Shown piece by piece: positions 1-5,666 of a stretch of DNA of 5,904 bases. Under the pieces are notes generated by a model. The model was not told where the DNA came from. It did no database searches and saw nothing but the letters and a program-made list of their open reading frames with translations. This DNA is from Planctomycetota bacterium (GTDB lineage: Bacteria > Planctomycetota > Brocadiia > SM23-32). Position 1 is the stretch's first letter; each line of letters opens with the position of its first letter. A program made the translations under genes and the position numbers. The stretch lies in contig JAUVVP010000154.1 of assembly GCA_030604585.1 (NCBI GenBank), positions 1-5,904 of the forward strand, read 5' to 3'.

Positions 1-986
1 CCCTCAGCATGGGCGAGGAAGGTGTGGCGAGCCGCATACTGGCGGGCAAGTTCGGCGGCTTCCTGACCTACGCCGCCCGGGCCGCCGGCCGGGAAGCGGC
101 CCCCGGTCAGGTGCCCGTCGGTCAGATGCTCGAGATGTACAGATTCCCGGCCCTCAACCCGGCCACGGCCCTCTACGGAGTGGTGGCCAACCCCGTGGCG
201 CACAGCATGAGCCCCGCCGTCCACAACGCGGCCTTTGCCGCCCTCGGGCTGGACGCCGTCTACCTGCCGTTGAAGGTCAACGACGTCGGGGCATTCCTGG
301 ACGGCTTCGAGCCGTACGACCTGAGGGGTCTGAGTGTGACGATCCCCCACAAGGAGGCCATGCTCGCCCTGATGGATGAGGTGGACGAGCTGGCCGCCCG
401 CATCGGGGCGGTCAACACCGTGGCCATAAAGGACGGCCATCGCTTCGGGTGCAACACGGACGTGGCAGCGGCCGTCGGCGCCATCGAGAAGGCAGTCAGC
501 CGGGCCGGCCTGGCGCCCCTGGCCGGGCGGAGCGTCCTGCTGGTCGGGGCAGGCGGCGCGGCCCGGGCCATCGCCTACGGTCTGCGCGACAAGGTGGCGC
601 GCCTGACCATCGCCAACCGCACGGTCGAAAGGGGCGAGAGGCTGGCAGCGGAACTCGGCGCAGAAGCCTGTAGCCTGGGCGAGATGGAGGGGCTCGTGCC
701 GGACATCCTGGTCAACGGCACCTCCGTGGGGATGTGGCCGCAGGTGGAGGAGTCGCCCGTGCCCGCGGCGATGCTGCGCGAGGGAATGGTGGTCTTCGAT
801 TCCGTCTACAACCCCATCCGGACGCGCCTGCTGGGGGAGGCCGAGGCAGCCGGCGCCGTGACGGCCTCGGGGCTGGACTGGTTCGTAAACCAGGCGGCGG
901 CACAGTTCCAGCTTTGGACCGGCGTCCCGGCCCCACGCGACGTGATGGAGAAAGCGGTCAGGGGCCACCTGGCCGCTTCGCAGTGA
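1..986 (+). CDS. aroE: Bifunctional 3-dehydroquinate dehydratase / shikimate dehydrogenase (AroD-AroE fusion), 5' end missing
   Basis: The frame is open through the left edge, so the ATG at 9 is internal; residues here are numbered from it. Residues 1-45 match the C-terminal end of type I dehydroquinate dehydratase: SMGEEG, then SR at 8-9 (substrate-binding Arg in AroD), then APGQ at 31-34 with the conserved Gln. Without a stop the chain continues into a full NADP-dependent shikimate dehydrogenase: HSMSP at 65-69 (shikimate binding), VTIPHK at 110-115 with catalytic Lys115, GAVNT at 133-137, NTD at 149-151 with catalytic Asp151, Rossmann motif GAGGAARA at 180-187, NRT at 203-205 (NADP phosphate recognition), NGTSVGM at 236-242, and a closing GLDWFVNQAAAQFQLWTG. 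The AroE half is intact with no missing key residue. The fused product would dehydrate 3-dehydroquinate to 3-dehydroshikimate and reduce that to shikimate in the cytoplasm, the same domain order as the plant bifunctional enzyme. The position equal to the Ser before APGQ in E. coli AroD is Ala. The AroD active-site Lys lies outside the window. Confidence 0.95.
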   Translation, partial: LSMGEEGVASRILAGKFGGFLTYAARAAGREAAPGQVPVGQMLEMYRFPALNPATALYGVVANPVAHSMSPAVHNAAFAALGLDAVYLPLKVNDVGAFLDGFEPYDLRGLSVTIPHKEAMLALMDEVDELAARIGAVNTVAIKDGHRFGCNTDVAAAVGAIEKAVSRAGLAPLAGRSVLLVGAGGAARAIAYGLRDKVARLTIANRTVERGERLAAELGAEACSLGEMEGLVPDILVNGTSVGMWPQVEESPVPAAMLREGMVVFDSVYNPIRTRLLGEAEAAGAVTASGLDWFVNQAAAQFQLWTGVPAPRDVMEKAVRGHLAASQ

Positions 987-994
987 GCCCGGCC

Positions 995-1717
995 CTACCT
1001 GCCGAGGACGATCCGCCGGGCGTTGGTGGCCGGGAGGCCCGCCGCAAGGATCTTCTCGGACGCGGGATGCAGGTCGTAGTCCACTCGGCGCAGGTAGATG
1101 GTCTGCTGCTCGCTCTCGTAGATGAAATAGCAGGCGCGTGGGTCCGAGTCGCGCGGCTGCCCGACGCTGCCGACGTTGACCACCGCGCGCCGGTCGGGCG
1201 GCAGCTCGAACTCCTCGCGCAGGAAGTAGTCCACGGGGGTCGTGTTGAGGAACATCACGGGCCAGTGGGAATGGCCCACGAAGCAGAGGCGGGTCGCCAG
1301 GTGGTCAAAGGCAAGCTGGACGTCGTAGAGGGTCTGAAGGTAATCGAAATACTCGGGGGAGAAGGGACTGCTGTGAACGAGCGTGACCTCCTGGACCACC
1401 TCGATCAGCTTCGCCGCGTCGAGGTATTCCAGGTCGGCTGCGCTGAGCTGCTCCCTCGTCCATTCGATGGAGTCGCGGGCGTCGGCGTTGAAGTAGTCTA
1501 TGCTGACCTTGTCCAGCACGGCCCAGTCGTGGTTGCCGGCCACGACGAGGGCGTCACAGTCCCGCACCACCTCGATGCACTCCTTCGGGTTGGCGCCGTA
1601 GCCGACGATGTCCCCCACGCAGAGAACCCTGTCGAATCCGGCCTCGCCGGCGTCGGCCAGCACCGCAGTGAGGGCCTCCAGATTGCCGTGGATGTCGCCC
1701 AGAACGATGTAGCGCAC
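995..1717 (-). CDS. Calcineurin-like metallophosphoesterase
   Basis: The 240-residue protein from a GTG start carries the complete two-metal phosphoesterase signature: GDIHGN at 7-12 (Asp8, His10), GDIVGYG at 35-41 (Asp36), GNHD at 61-64 (Asn62, His63), VHSSP with His115, and GHSH at 148-151, followed by the conserved NVGSVGQPRD at 181-190. Length and motif order fit the compact cytoplasmic YfcE/ApaH-like group (calcineurin-like superfamily); no signal peptide or membrane segment is seen. Substrate cannot be assigned: phosphodiesters, phosphoprotein and dinucleoside polyphosphates are all handled by relatives. The frame is open back to an ATG at 1894, but GTG 1717 is preferred. The metallophosphoesterase fold begins directly there (VRYIVLGDIHGN), GGGAGG lies 5 nt upstream (1723-1728), a good promoter lies inside the would-be extension, and the 59 extra residues look unlike any domain. 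The gene ends with TAG, 8 bp from the convergent aroE stop. Confidence 0.93.
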   Translation of the reverse strand: MRYIVLGDIHGNLEALTAVLADAGEAGFDRVLCVGDIVGYGANPKECIEVVRDCDALVVAGNHDWAVLDKVSIDYFNADARDSIEWTREQLSAADLEYLDAAKLIEVVQEVTLVHSSPFSPEYFDYLQTLYDVQLAFDHLATRLCFVGHSHWPVMFLNTTPVDYFLREEFELPPDRRAVVNVGSVGQPRDSDPRACYFIYESEQQTIYLRRVDYDLHPASEKILAAGLPATNARRIVLGR

Positions 1718-1722
1718 CTGCG

Positions 1723-1728
1723 CCTCCC
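1723..1728 (-). promoter_or_regulatory. Ribosome-binding site fixing the GTG start of the metallophosphoesterase
   Basis: Read on the minus strand, GGGAGG is followed by 5 nt (CGCAG) and GTG at 1717-1715. This is a near-ideal Shine-Dalgarno sequence and decides for GTG over the upstream ATG at 1894. Confidence 0.75.
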
Positions 1729-1755
1729 GGGGGACCGGTGGGTGAGGGACCCGGT

Positions 1756-1784
1756 ATTGTAGCTTCCGAGCCCGTTCCGGGCAA
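1756..1784 (-). promoter_or_regulatory. Sigma70-like promoter of the metallophosphoesterase
   Basis: On the minus strand TTGCCC (1784-1779) is followed by a 17-bp spacer and TACAAT (1761-1756). Transcription would start near 1749, giving a leader of about 32 nt before the GTG at 1717. A perfect dyad GCCCG-TTC-CGGGC at 1770-1782 overlaps the -35 element and could be an operator, though GC-rich dyads this short also arise by chance. The layout closely resembles the promoter proposed for the permease at 5667-5695. Confidence 0.55.
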
Positions 1785-1825
1785 GCCAAACGGCCCTTCC
1801 CGAAGGCGCGCGCGGCCCGCCGCAG

Positions 1826-1853
1826 TTGACAGGAGGGGTCTTCCTGGGACAAT
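1826..1853 (+). promoter_or_regulatory. Sigma70-like promoter of the glycosyltransferase-like gene
   Basis: A perfect TTGACA (1826-1831), a 16-bp spacer and GACAAT (1848-1853, four of six consensus bases) precede the ATG at 1909, leaving a leader of about 50 nt. TATCAT at 1853-1858 matches a -10 better but sits 21 bp from the -35. An inverted repeat CAGGA-N7-TCCTG (1830-1846) fills the spacer and might be a regulator site. The -35 elements of this and the divergent promoter are 41 bp apart. Confidence 0.5.
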
Positions 1854-1908
1854 ATCATCCCTGTAGTGGCTGTGTTCGCACCCCCGACCCTCAAGCCGTC
1901 GCTCCACG

Positions 1909-3096
1909 ATGAAAGACCCCCTGGCCTCCGTAGTTATCCCCGTAGGGCCCGACGCCGAGTTGCTCGGACAGTGCCTGGACCGGGTGGCGCGTCAGGACTT
2001 CAGCAAGAAGGAGGTCATCGTGGTCTGCGACCCGCGCGCCGGCGACCTGGCCTCCCTGCCCGCGGGGTCCGAGGACGTGAAGGTGATGCGGGAGCGGCAT
2101 CCGGCTGGCGTGGCCCGCCTGATCAACAGCGGCATGCGGGCGGCCCGAGGCCATGTGAAGATCCTGCTGATGCCGCACTGCATCCCGGTCGGCACCGGCT
2201 GGATAAGGAGCATGGTCGAGCCCTTCGAGAACGACGAGGTCGGCGTGGTGGTCAGTCAGTGCCTTGCCCATGACCGCAACGGGCCGGGCCTCCCCTCACG
2301 GCTACTGGACACTGTGGACCCGCCGCAGCGACGCAACGTCGGGGCCGGCCCCGCCCCTCAGCAGGTGGTCGGTCACCTGTGCGATGCCTACCGGGCCAGC
2401 CTGCTGGCCGACGTCGGGTACTTCCAGGACGACGGCCTGTCGGAGCCCGGCCAGGCCGCGGACATCTCGATCAAGGTCGCCGACGCCGGCTACACCATCC
2501 TGCTGAGCGACAGCGCCGTGGCCACCTACAACGTCCCGCAGAACCGGCGACGGCTCGGCGCCGCCCTGAAGAAGGCGCTGGACTACGGCTCCTCGGACGC
2601 AGTGCTCGACAAGCTCTACGACCTCCACTGGCTGAATGCCGGGGTGTTCGCGGTGGCGCTGCTCTCGCTCGTGCTGCTGCCGGTGGCACTGGTCAACCTG
2701 CCGGTTGCCTGGATCGTGGGCTTCGGCATCTTCATCTGGGCGTGGTTCCTCGCGGTGCGCATGCCCCTGCTGCACTGGGAATGCCCGGTGGCGGTCCTGA
2801 ACGCCGCGTCGTATATCCTGATCGTGCTGCTGATCCGCGCAGACTGGTGGCCCGCGGTCTTCGGCAAGAGCGTTCATCCTGCCATCTTGCGGCAGTGGAG
2901 CTGGCTGGCGGCGGTCACCGGTTCCTGCCTGCTCCTTGTGGTCGGCGCGGCCTTTCGCAGTGCGCTGCGCGTGTGCCGTCAGCCCGGGGGTCTGCTCTAC
3001 GCCCTCCCCGTGTTCGTCCTGGGCGTCCTGTGGTGGCTGCTGGCCGGGGCGGGCTATCTGCGCGGCCGGCTGCTGGCCCCGTCGCGCAAGGACTAA
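1909..3096 (+). CDS. Membrane-bound family-2 glycosyltransferase-like protein with degenerate catalytic motifs
   Basis: Residues 6-110 follow the GT-A fold of family 2: SVVIPVGPDAELLGQCLDRV at the N-terminus, EVIVVCD at 35-41 (nucleotide-binding strand with Asp41), then GVARLINSGMRAARG at 67-81. The line GHVKILLMPHCIP (81-93) aligns to the usual strand ending in Asp-X-Asp, but Met88 and His90 replace the aspartates. Later CDAYRASLLADVGYF (158-172) fits the acceptor region. GQAADISIKVADAGY (181-195) fits the 'E-D-x-D-L' catalytic-base motif, with Gln182-Ala183 in place of Glu-Asp and only Asp185 kept. The C-terminal part has about five membrane segments (near 243-263, 264-284, 292-310, 329-348 and 360-380), so the catalytic domain should face the cytoplasm. 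The expected role is sugar transfer to an envelope lipid or glycan, but the protein may be inactive or use a different chemistry. ATG 1909 fits the start of the fold; no Shine-Dalgarno sequence is visible. It stands alone downstream of its own promoter. Confidence 0.8.
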   Translation: MKDPLASVVIPVGPDAELLGQCLDRVARQDFSKKEVIVVCDPRAGDLASLPAGSEDVKVMRERHPAGVARLINSGMRAARGHVKILLMPHCIPVGTGWIRSMVEPFENDEVGVVVSQCLAHDRNGPGLPSRLLDTVDPPQRRNVGAGPAPQQVVGHLCDAYRASLLADVGYFQDDGLSEPGQAADISIKVADAGYTILLSDSAVATYNVPQNRRRLGAALKKALDYGSSDAVLDKLYDLHWLNAGVFAVALLSLVLLPVALVNLPVAWIVGFGIFIWAWFLAVRMPLLHWECPVAVLNAASYILIVLLIRADWWPAVFGKSVHPAILRQWSWLAAVTGSCLLLVVGAAFRSALRVCRQPGGLLYALPVFVLGVLWWLLAGAGYLRGRLLAPSRKD

Positions 3097-3109
3097 GGTG
3101 GCAACCACC
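3097..3109 (+). terminator. Small hairpin directly after the glycosyltransferase-like stop codon
   Basis: GGTGG-CAA-CCACC begins at the base after the TAA. The 5-bp perfect stem is not followed by a T-run, so if it helps end transcription it is not a classical intrinsic terminator. Confidence 0.25.
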
Positions 3110-3136
3110 GGGAGGTAAGCCCCGGCTGTGCAGGGC

Positions 3137-3151
3137 GTGCCCCCGAGGCAC
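3137..3151 (+). terminator. Second GC-rich hairpin downstream of the glycosyltransferase-like gene
   Basis: GTGCC-CCCGA-GGCAC forms a perfect 5-bp stem with a 5-nt loop and can be lengthened by GCA/TGC pairing across a bulge. It has no T-run. Together with the hairpin at 3097-3109 it may act as a weak or Rho-assisted 3' end. Confidence 0.22.
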
Positions 3152-3198
3152 TGCTGCGGCGCCATAAGAACGCTGCCGCGCTCATGGGCGGGAAAAAC

Positions 3199-3208
3199 TC
3201 ACATGTGA
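3199..3208. promoter_or_regulatory. Perfect 10-bp palindrome TCACATGTGA
   Basis: The site is fully self-complementary and sits in relatively AT-richer DNA, close to a second dyad GGCCG-ACT-CGGCC at 3216-3228. Such short perfect palindromes are typical of dimeric regulator sites, but no promoter or gene start is evident next to it, so function is unknown. Confidence 0.25.
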
Positions 3209-3238
3209 CCATCAAGGCCGACTCGGCCCGCTATGTTC

Positions 3239-3250
3239 TTGTCAAAGAGC
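3239..3250 (-). promoter_or_regulatory. boxA-like motif GCTCTTTGACAA
   Basis: On the minus strand GCTCTTTGACAA resembles the boxA antitermination element (E. coli rrn TGCTCTTTAACA). A partial second copy, TTTTGACAAAA, lies upstream at 3259-3269, so TTGACA occurs twice with 22-bp spacing. No rRNA or CRISPR array follows, so this could be a relic, a chance match, or a pair of orphan -35 elements without good -10 partners. Confidence 0.25.
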
Positions 3251-3251
3251 T

Positions 3252-3272
3252 GCGTTTGTTTTGTCAAAACGC
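3252..3272. other. Hairpin GCGTTT ... AAACGC with inner dyad
   Basis: GCGTTT (3252-3257) and AAACGC (3267-3272) are exact inverted copies around 9 nt. An alternative overlapping dyad GTTTTG-T-CAAAAC occupies 3258-3270. Either could form, overlapping the TTGTCAAA repeat at 3261-3268. Confidence 0.3.
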
Positions 3273-3299
3273 CGCGAGCAACGCTGCGTCTATGCGCAA

Positions 3300-3330
3300 G
3301 AGACACGGGCGGAAACGCAACCCGTGTCTC
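3300..3330. other. Strong 10-bp hairpin with possible GAAA tetraloop tip
   Basis: GAGACACGGG (3300-3309) and CCCGTGTCTC (3321-3330) are perfect inverted copies. Within the 11-nt interval, CG-GAAA-CG (3310-3317) can pair to cap the stem with a GNRA tetraloop, leaving a 3-nt bulge (CAA, 3318-3320) on one side. Neither strand shows a T-run after the stem. It is the most stable simple hairpin in the region and could be an RNA element or a terminator of unusual form. Confidence 0.45.
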
Positions 3331-3553
3331 AAGTGCCCCGCAACGCCTCTCTTACGACTCGCCTTTAGAGCGAAGCGCACGAAGCGCCAACCATAGCCCG
3401 AACGCAACGCACATGGTGGCTCTCTTGGCCTGTCACGAAGGTATTGCTCCCACTATACACGTTTCCAGCGCCAAGATCAACTGAGAACTCCTGGTGCTGT
3501 GTTGGAATCTCACGCCGGCGGGTGGCTTCCTGCACCGGAGCTGCGATGCGTAG

Positions 3554-3615
3554 GTCGGGCGTCTCGCCCGCCTCAGACTCTCTGAGCGCACAAATCCGGG
3601 GCGAGACGCCCCGAC
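3554..3615. repeat. REP-like composite palindrome (three nested hairpins)
   Basis: The left unit CGGGCG-TCT-CGCCCG (3556-3570) and the right unit CGGGGCG-AGA-CGCCCCG (3597-3613) are each self-complementary, with stems of 6 and 7 bp. They are also inverted copies of each other, the outer arms being GTCGGG...CGTCTCGCCC and its complement. Between them lies a third perfect hairpin CTCAGA-CTC-TCTGAG (3572-3586). This paired-palindrome layout resembles REP/BIME-type extragenic repeats. Similar 'GGGCGTCTCGCCC' units are common between genes in some planctomycete-like genomes, as far as I recall. Confidence 0.6.
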
Positions 3616-3700
3616 TGCTCGTTTCTCGTTGCTCGTTTCTCGTGAGGCGGGTTCGCACGCCACCTGTCATCACGAGACACTAACAACGAGCAACGAGCAG
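3615..3700. repeat. Foldback repeat with 30-bp arms built from CTCGTT heptamers
   Basis: Arms at 3615-3644 and 3671-3700 are inverted copies of equal length with 26 of 30 positions matching, separated by 26 bp. The left arm is itself a tandem duplication: GCTCGTTTCTCGTT at 3617-3630 is followed by the same 14-mer with one change at 3631-3644, so the arm consists of four 7-bp units of the form N-CTCGTT. The spacer contains a small GGCG/CGCC stem. It abuts the REP-like unit and ends 44 bp before the permease stop codon, so its transcript hairpin could help terminate that gene. Confidence 0.6.
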
Positions 3701-3744
3701 CTCCCGTGCGGGGCCTGAGCCGGCCTCGGAACGCGGCATCCGTC

Positions 3745-5631
3745 CTAACGGGAACGGCGCTCCGGCTCGGGGTGCTCGCGGCGGCGTTCTGCGGCCAGGA
3801 CGACCTCGCGCAGGGCCGCCACGCTGCCGGCAGTGAGCCAGTTGCGGTCGAACTCGGCGTCCTGGGCGATCTCGGCGACCGCCACCAGCGCCTTCAGGTA
3901 GAAGTTCCTCTCCTCCGGCGCGGCGGCCAGCACGAATACCGCGCGCACGGGCGGCTCCCCCTCGACGAACTCAACGCCCCCGCGACTGCGGATCAGCAAT
4001 ATCTGAAAAGAGCCCAGGCCTTCCAGTATGAGGTGAGGGATCGCCAGACCCGGCCTGATGACCGTGGAAGAGATGGCCTCCCGCCGCTCCAGAAGCTCGC
4101 GGACCTCCTCAGCGGGCAGGCCGATCTTGGGCGAAAGCCCGTCCGCAATCATGTGGAACAGATCGTCCCGGGATGCCGGCGCCTCCAGGTCCAGGATGGT
4201 GCAGTCCCCTATCAGGCGGTCGAACCTGTCCTCCAGGACCTGGTCGCGCTCGCGGGCGACGCGCGCCAGCTCGGCCTCCAGGTCGTGATCCTCGAAGTCC
4301 GCCGCCGCCAGGCGGCCTGCCAGGCGTATCAGGGCCGACTCTCGCCTAGCGTGCACCTTCGCATAGAACACGTACCACGCCACCCCTGCGGCGAGGATAA
4401 GGCCGGCGATGGCCAGCGGGGCCGTGCCCAGCTCCACCAGCAGGAATCCGTAGCAGAGAATGCCGACCACCTGCGTCCAGGGATAAAACGGACAGCGCCA
4501 GGTCGGCCGGTAGGTGGGGATGCGGCTCTCCCGCATGAGGACAAGCGAGAGCATAGCAAACATGAAGAGGAGGATCTTCATCGCGGAAGCGGCCTTGGCA
4601 AACATCTCCAGGTCCAGCAGCGCAATGGCGGCCACCATGAAGCCCGAGGTGAAAAGGATCGCAGGGACGGGCGTGCCCCACCTGCGGCTGACCGAGGCGA
4701 GGCGGCGCGGCAGCAGGCCGTCCTGACTCATGGCCATGACCGTGCGCGAGGCGGCCAGGATCCCGGCGTTGCCCGTGGTAAGAAACGCGGCGAGCGCCGC
4801 CAGGCCCAGCACGATGGCTCCGGGCCTGCCCCACAGGCTGCCTGCGGCCTGCGATAGAGGAGCCAGCGACCAGCCCTCGGCAGAGGCCGGCAGCAGCCCG
4901 ACCGTCACGGAAACCGTCGCCACGTACAGAACACCGATGACCCCGCAGGCGGCGAACATCCCAATCAGGAGGTCCCGCCTGGGCTCGCGCACTTCTTCCC
5001 CGAGCGTCGCCACTTTGGTGACGCCGCCGAACGAGACGAACACCATGGCAGCGCCGACCAGCAGCGAGTTCCAACCGCGGGGCAACAGCGGGCGGTAATG
5101 GGCTGCATCTACCTTGCCGATGCCTCCGGCCACAAAACCACACAACACGCACAGCAGCAGGGCCACGAGCACGACCTGGACCCGACCCGCGTGCCTCACC
5201 CCCACCACATTGAGAACGGAGAACAACAAGCAGAAGGCGCAGGCTACCAGCTTCATCTGCCACGGCGACATCTGCGGCCATGCGAAGGCCGCCAGGGCGC
5301 CGATGCCCAGCAGGGCAAACGCGCTCTTGAAGGCCAGGGAAGCCCAGGCGGCAACGCCTCCCACCGTTCCGAATCCGGGCCCCAGGCTCCGGTCTATGAA
5401 GTAATAAGTGCCCCCCGCCTTGGGCATCGCCGTCATCAGCTCGGCCTTGCTCAGCAGGCTGGGCACCAGCAGGAGGGACGCCAGCAGGTAGCACAGGAAC
5501 ACGCCCGGCCCCACGTGGGCGAACGCGATGGCCGGCAGCACGAACAGGCCGGAGCTTATCATGGCGCCTGCGGCCACGGCGAAGACACTTACAGGCCCAA
5601 GTTCCCGTTTCAGCGCCATGGTCCAGCTCAT
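3745..5631 (-). CDS. APC-superfamily amino-acid permease with C-terminal PTS EIIA-like domain
   Basis: The 628-residue protein begins with a 12-segment APC transporter (about residues 12-424). The unwound TM1 motif reads GAMISSGLF (22-30), and the APC-type loop SFGGVTKVATLGEEVREPRRDL spans 200-221. A charged, probably helical linker (426-475) follows, then an EIIA type-2-like domain (about 476-612). In it, STVIRPGLAIPH (522-533) aligns with the phospho-acceptor site of mannitol/fructose IIA proteins and keeps the histidine (His533). The later VRAVFVLAAAPEERNFYLKAL also fits the family. The permease should import (or exchange) an amino acid or amine across the inner membrane; the cytoplasmic EIIA domain probably senses or gates. 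No other PTS component is in view. Start: ATG 5631 has GGGGAG immediately adjacent (5632-5637), too close for normal use. The in-frame ATG at 5619 is 12 nt from the same motif and may be the true start, shortening the protein by four residues. The substrate cannot be assigned. Confidence 0.92.
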   Translation of the reverse strand: MSWTMALKRELGPVSVFAVAAGAMISSGLFVLPAIAFAHVGPGVFLCYLLASLLLVPSLLSKAELMTAMPKAGGTYYFIDRSLGPGFGTVGGVAAWASLAFKSAFALLGIGALAAFAWPQMSPWQMKLVACAFCLLFSVLNVVGVRHAGRVQVVLVALLLCVLCGFVAGGIGKVDAAHYRPLLPRGWNSLLVGAAMVFVSFGGVTKVATLGEEVREPRRDLLIGMFAACGVIGVLYVATVSVTVGLLPASAEGWSLAPLSQAAGSLWGRPGAIVLGLAALAAFLTTGNAGILAASRTVMAMSQDGLLPRRLASVSRRWGTPVPAILFTSGFMVAAIALLDLEMFAKAASAMKILLFMFAMLSLVLMRESRIPTYRPTWRCPFYPWTQVVGILCYGFLLVELGTAPLAIAGLILAAGVAWYVFYAKVHARRESALIRLAGRLAAADFEDHDLEAELARVARERDQVLEDRFDRLIGDCTILDLEAPASRDDLFHMIADGLSPKIGLPAEEVRELLERREAISSTVIRPGLAIPHLILEGLGSFQILLIRSRGGVEFVEGEPPVRAVFVLAAAPEERNFYLKALVAVAEIAQDAEFDRNWLTAGSVAALREVVLAAERRREHPEPERRSR

Positions 5632-5666
5632 CTCCCCACGGGCAGCCGGCGACCGGTTGCGGCGTC

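Larger units (their letters stand above)
3097..3744. other. Hairpin- and repeat-rich intergenic region between convergent genes
   Basis: These 648 bases between the stops of the glycosyltransferase-like gene and the permease hold no convincing protein gene. They are less GC-rich in the middle (about 3184-3480) than the flanking genes. The region contains at least ten perfect or near-perfect inverted repeats, a boxA-like motif, and a composite interspersed repeat at 3554-3700, listed separately. The stretch 3331-3550 shows little beyond a direct repeat CGAAGCGC (3371-3378 and 3380-3387). Its position suggests two-way transcription termination plus accumulated repeat insertion. Confidence 0.7.

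Noticed and set aside
987..994. Terminator between the convergent aroE and metallophosphoesterase genes
   Set aside because: Only 8 bp separate the stops, and no hairpin with a T-run is evident on either side, so none is called.
734..1762. Long plus-strand open frame of 342 codons
   Set aside because: It lies antisense to the metallophosphoesterase and overlaps the aroE end; the translation is low-complexity, with no fold, and mirrors the GC-rich codon pattern of the opposite strand.
1718..1894. N-terminal extension of the metallophosphoesterase from ATG 1894
   Set aside because: It contains the proposed promoter and Shine-Dalgarno sequence, and its composition does not resemble a domain, signal peptide or conserved extension.
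2302..3165. Minus-strand open frame of 287 codons opposite the glycosyltransferase-like gene
   Set aside because: A histidine- and glutamine-rich shadow with no recognisable domain; the plus strand encodes a clear fold with membrane segments.
3184..3396. 70-codon plus-strand frame in the intergenic region
   Set aside because: It spans the palindrome cluster and the 3300-3330 hairpin, has no ribosome-binding site or recognisable domain, and its basic composition looks like translated non-coding DNA.
3365..3673. Overlapping minus- and plus-strand frames of 76-102 codons across the repeats
   Set aside because: They translate the REP-like and heptamer repeats; no start signal and no protein-like pattern.
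3615..3700. CRISPR-like spacing of CTCGTT repeats
   Set aside because: The units are 7 bp, directly adjacent and partly inverted, with no unique spacers of regular length and no cas gene.
3706..4857. 383-codon plus-strand frame
   Set aside because: Antisense to the permease-EIIA gene, whose domains are unmistakable; the plus-strand product is Arg/Gly/His-rich without a fold.
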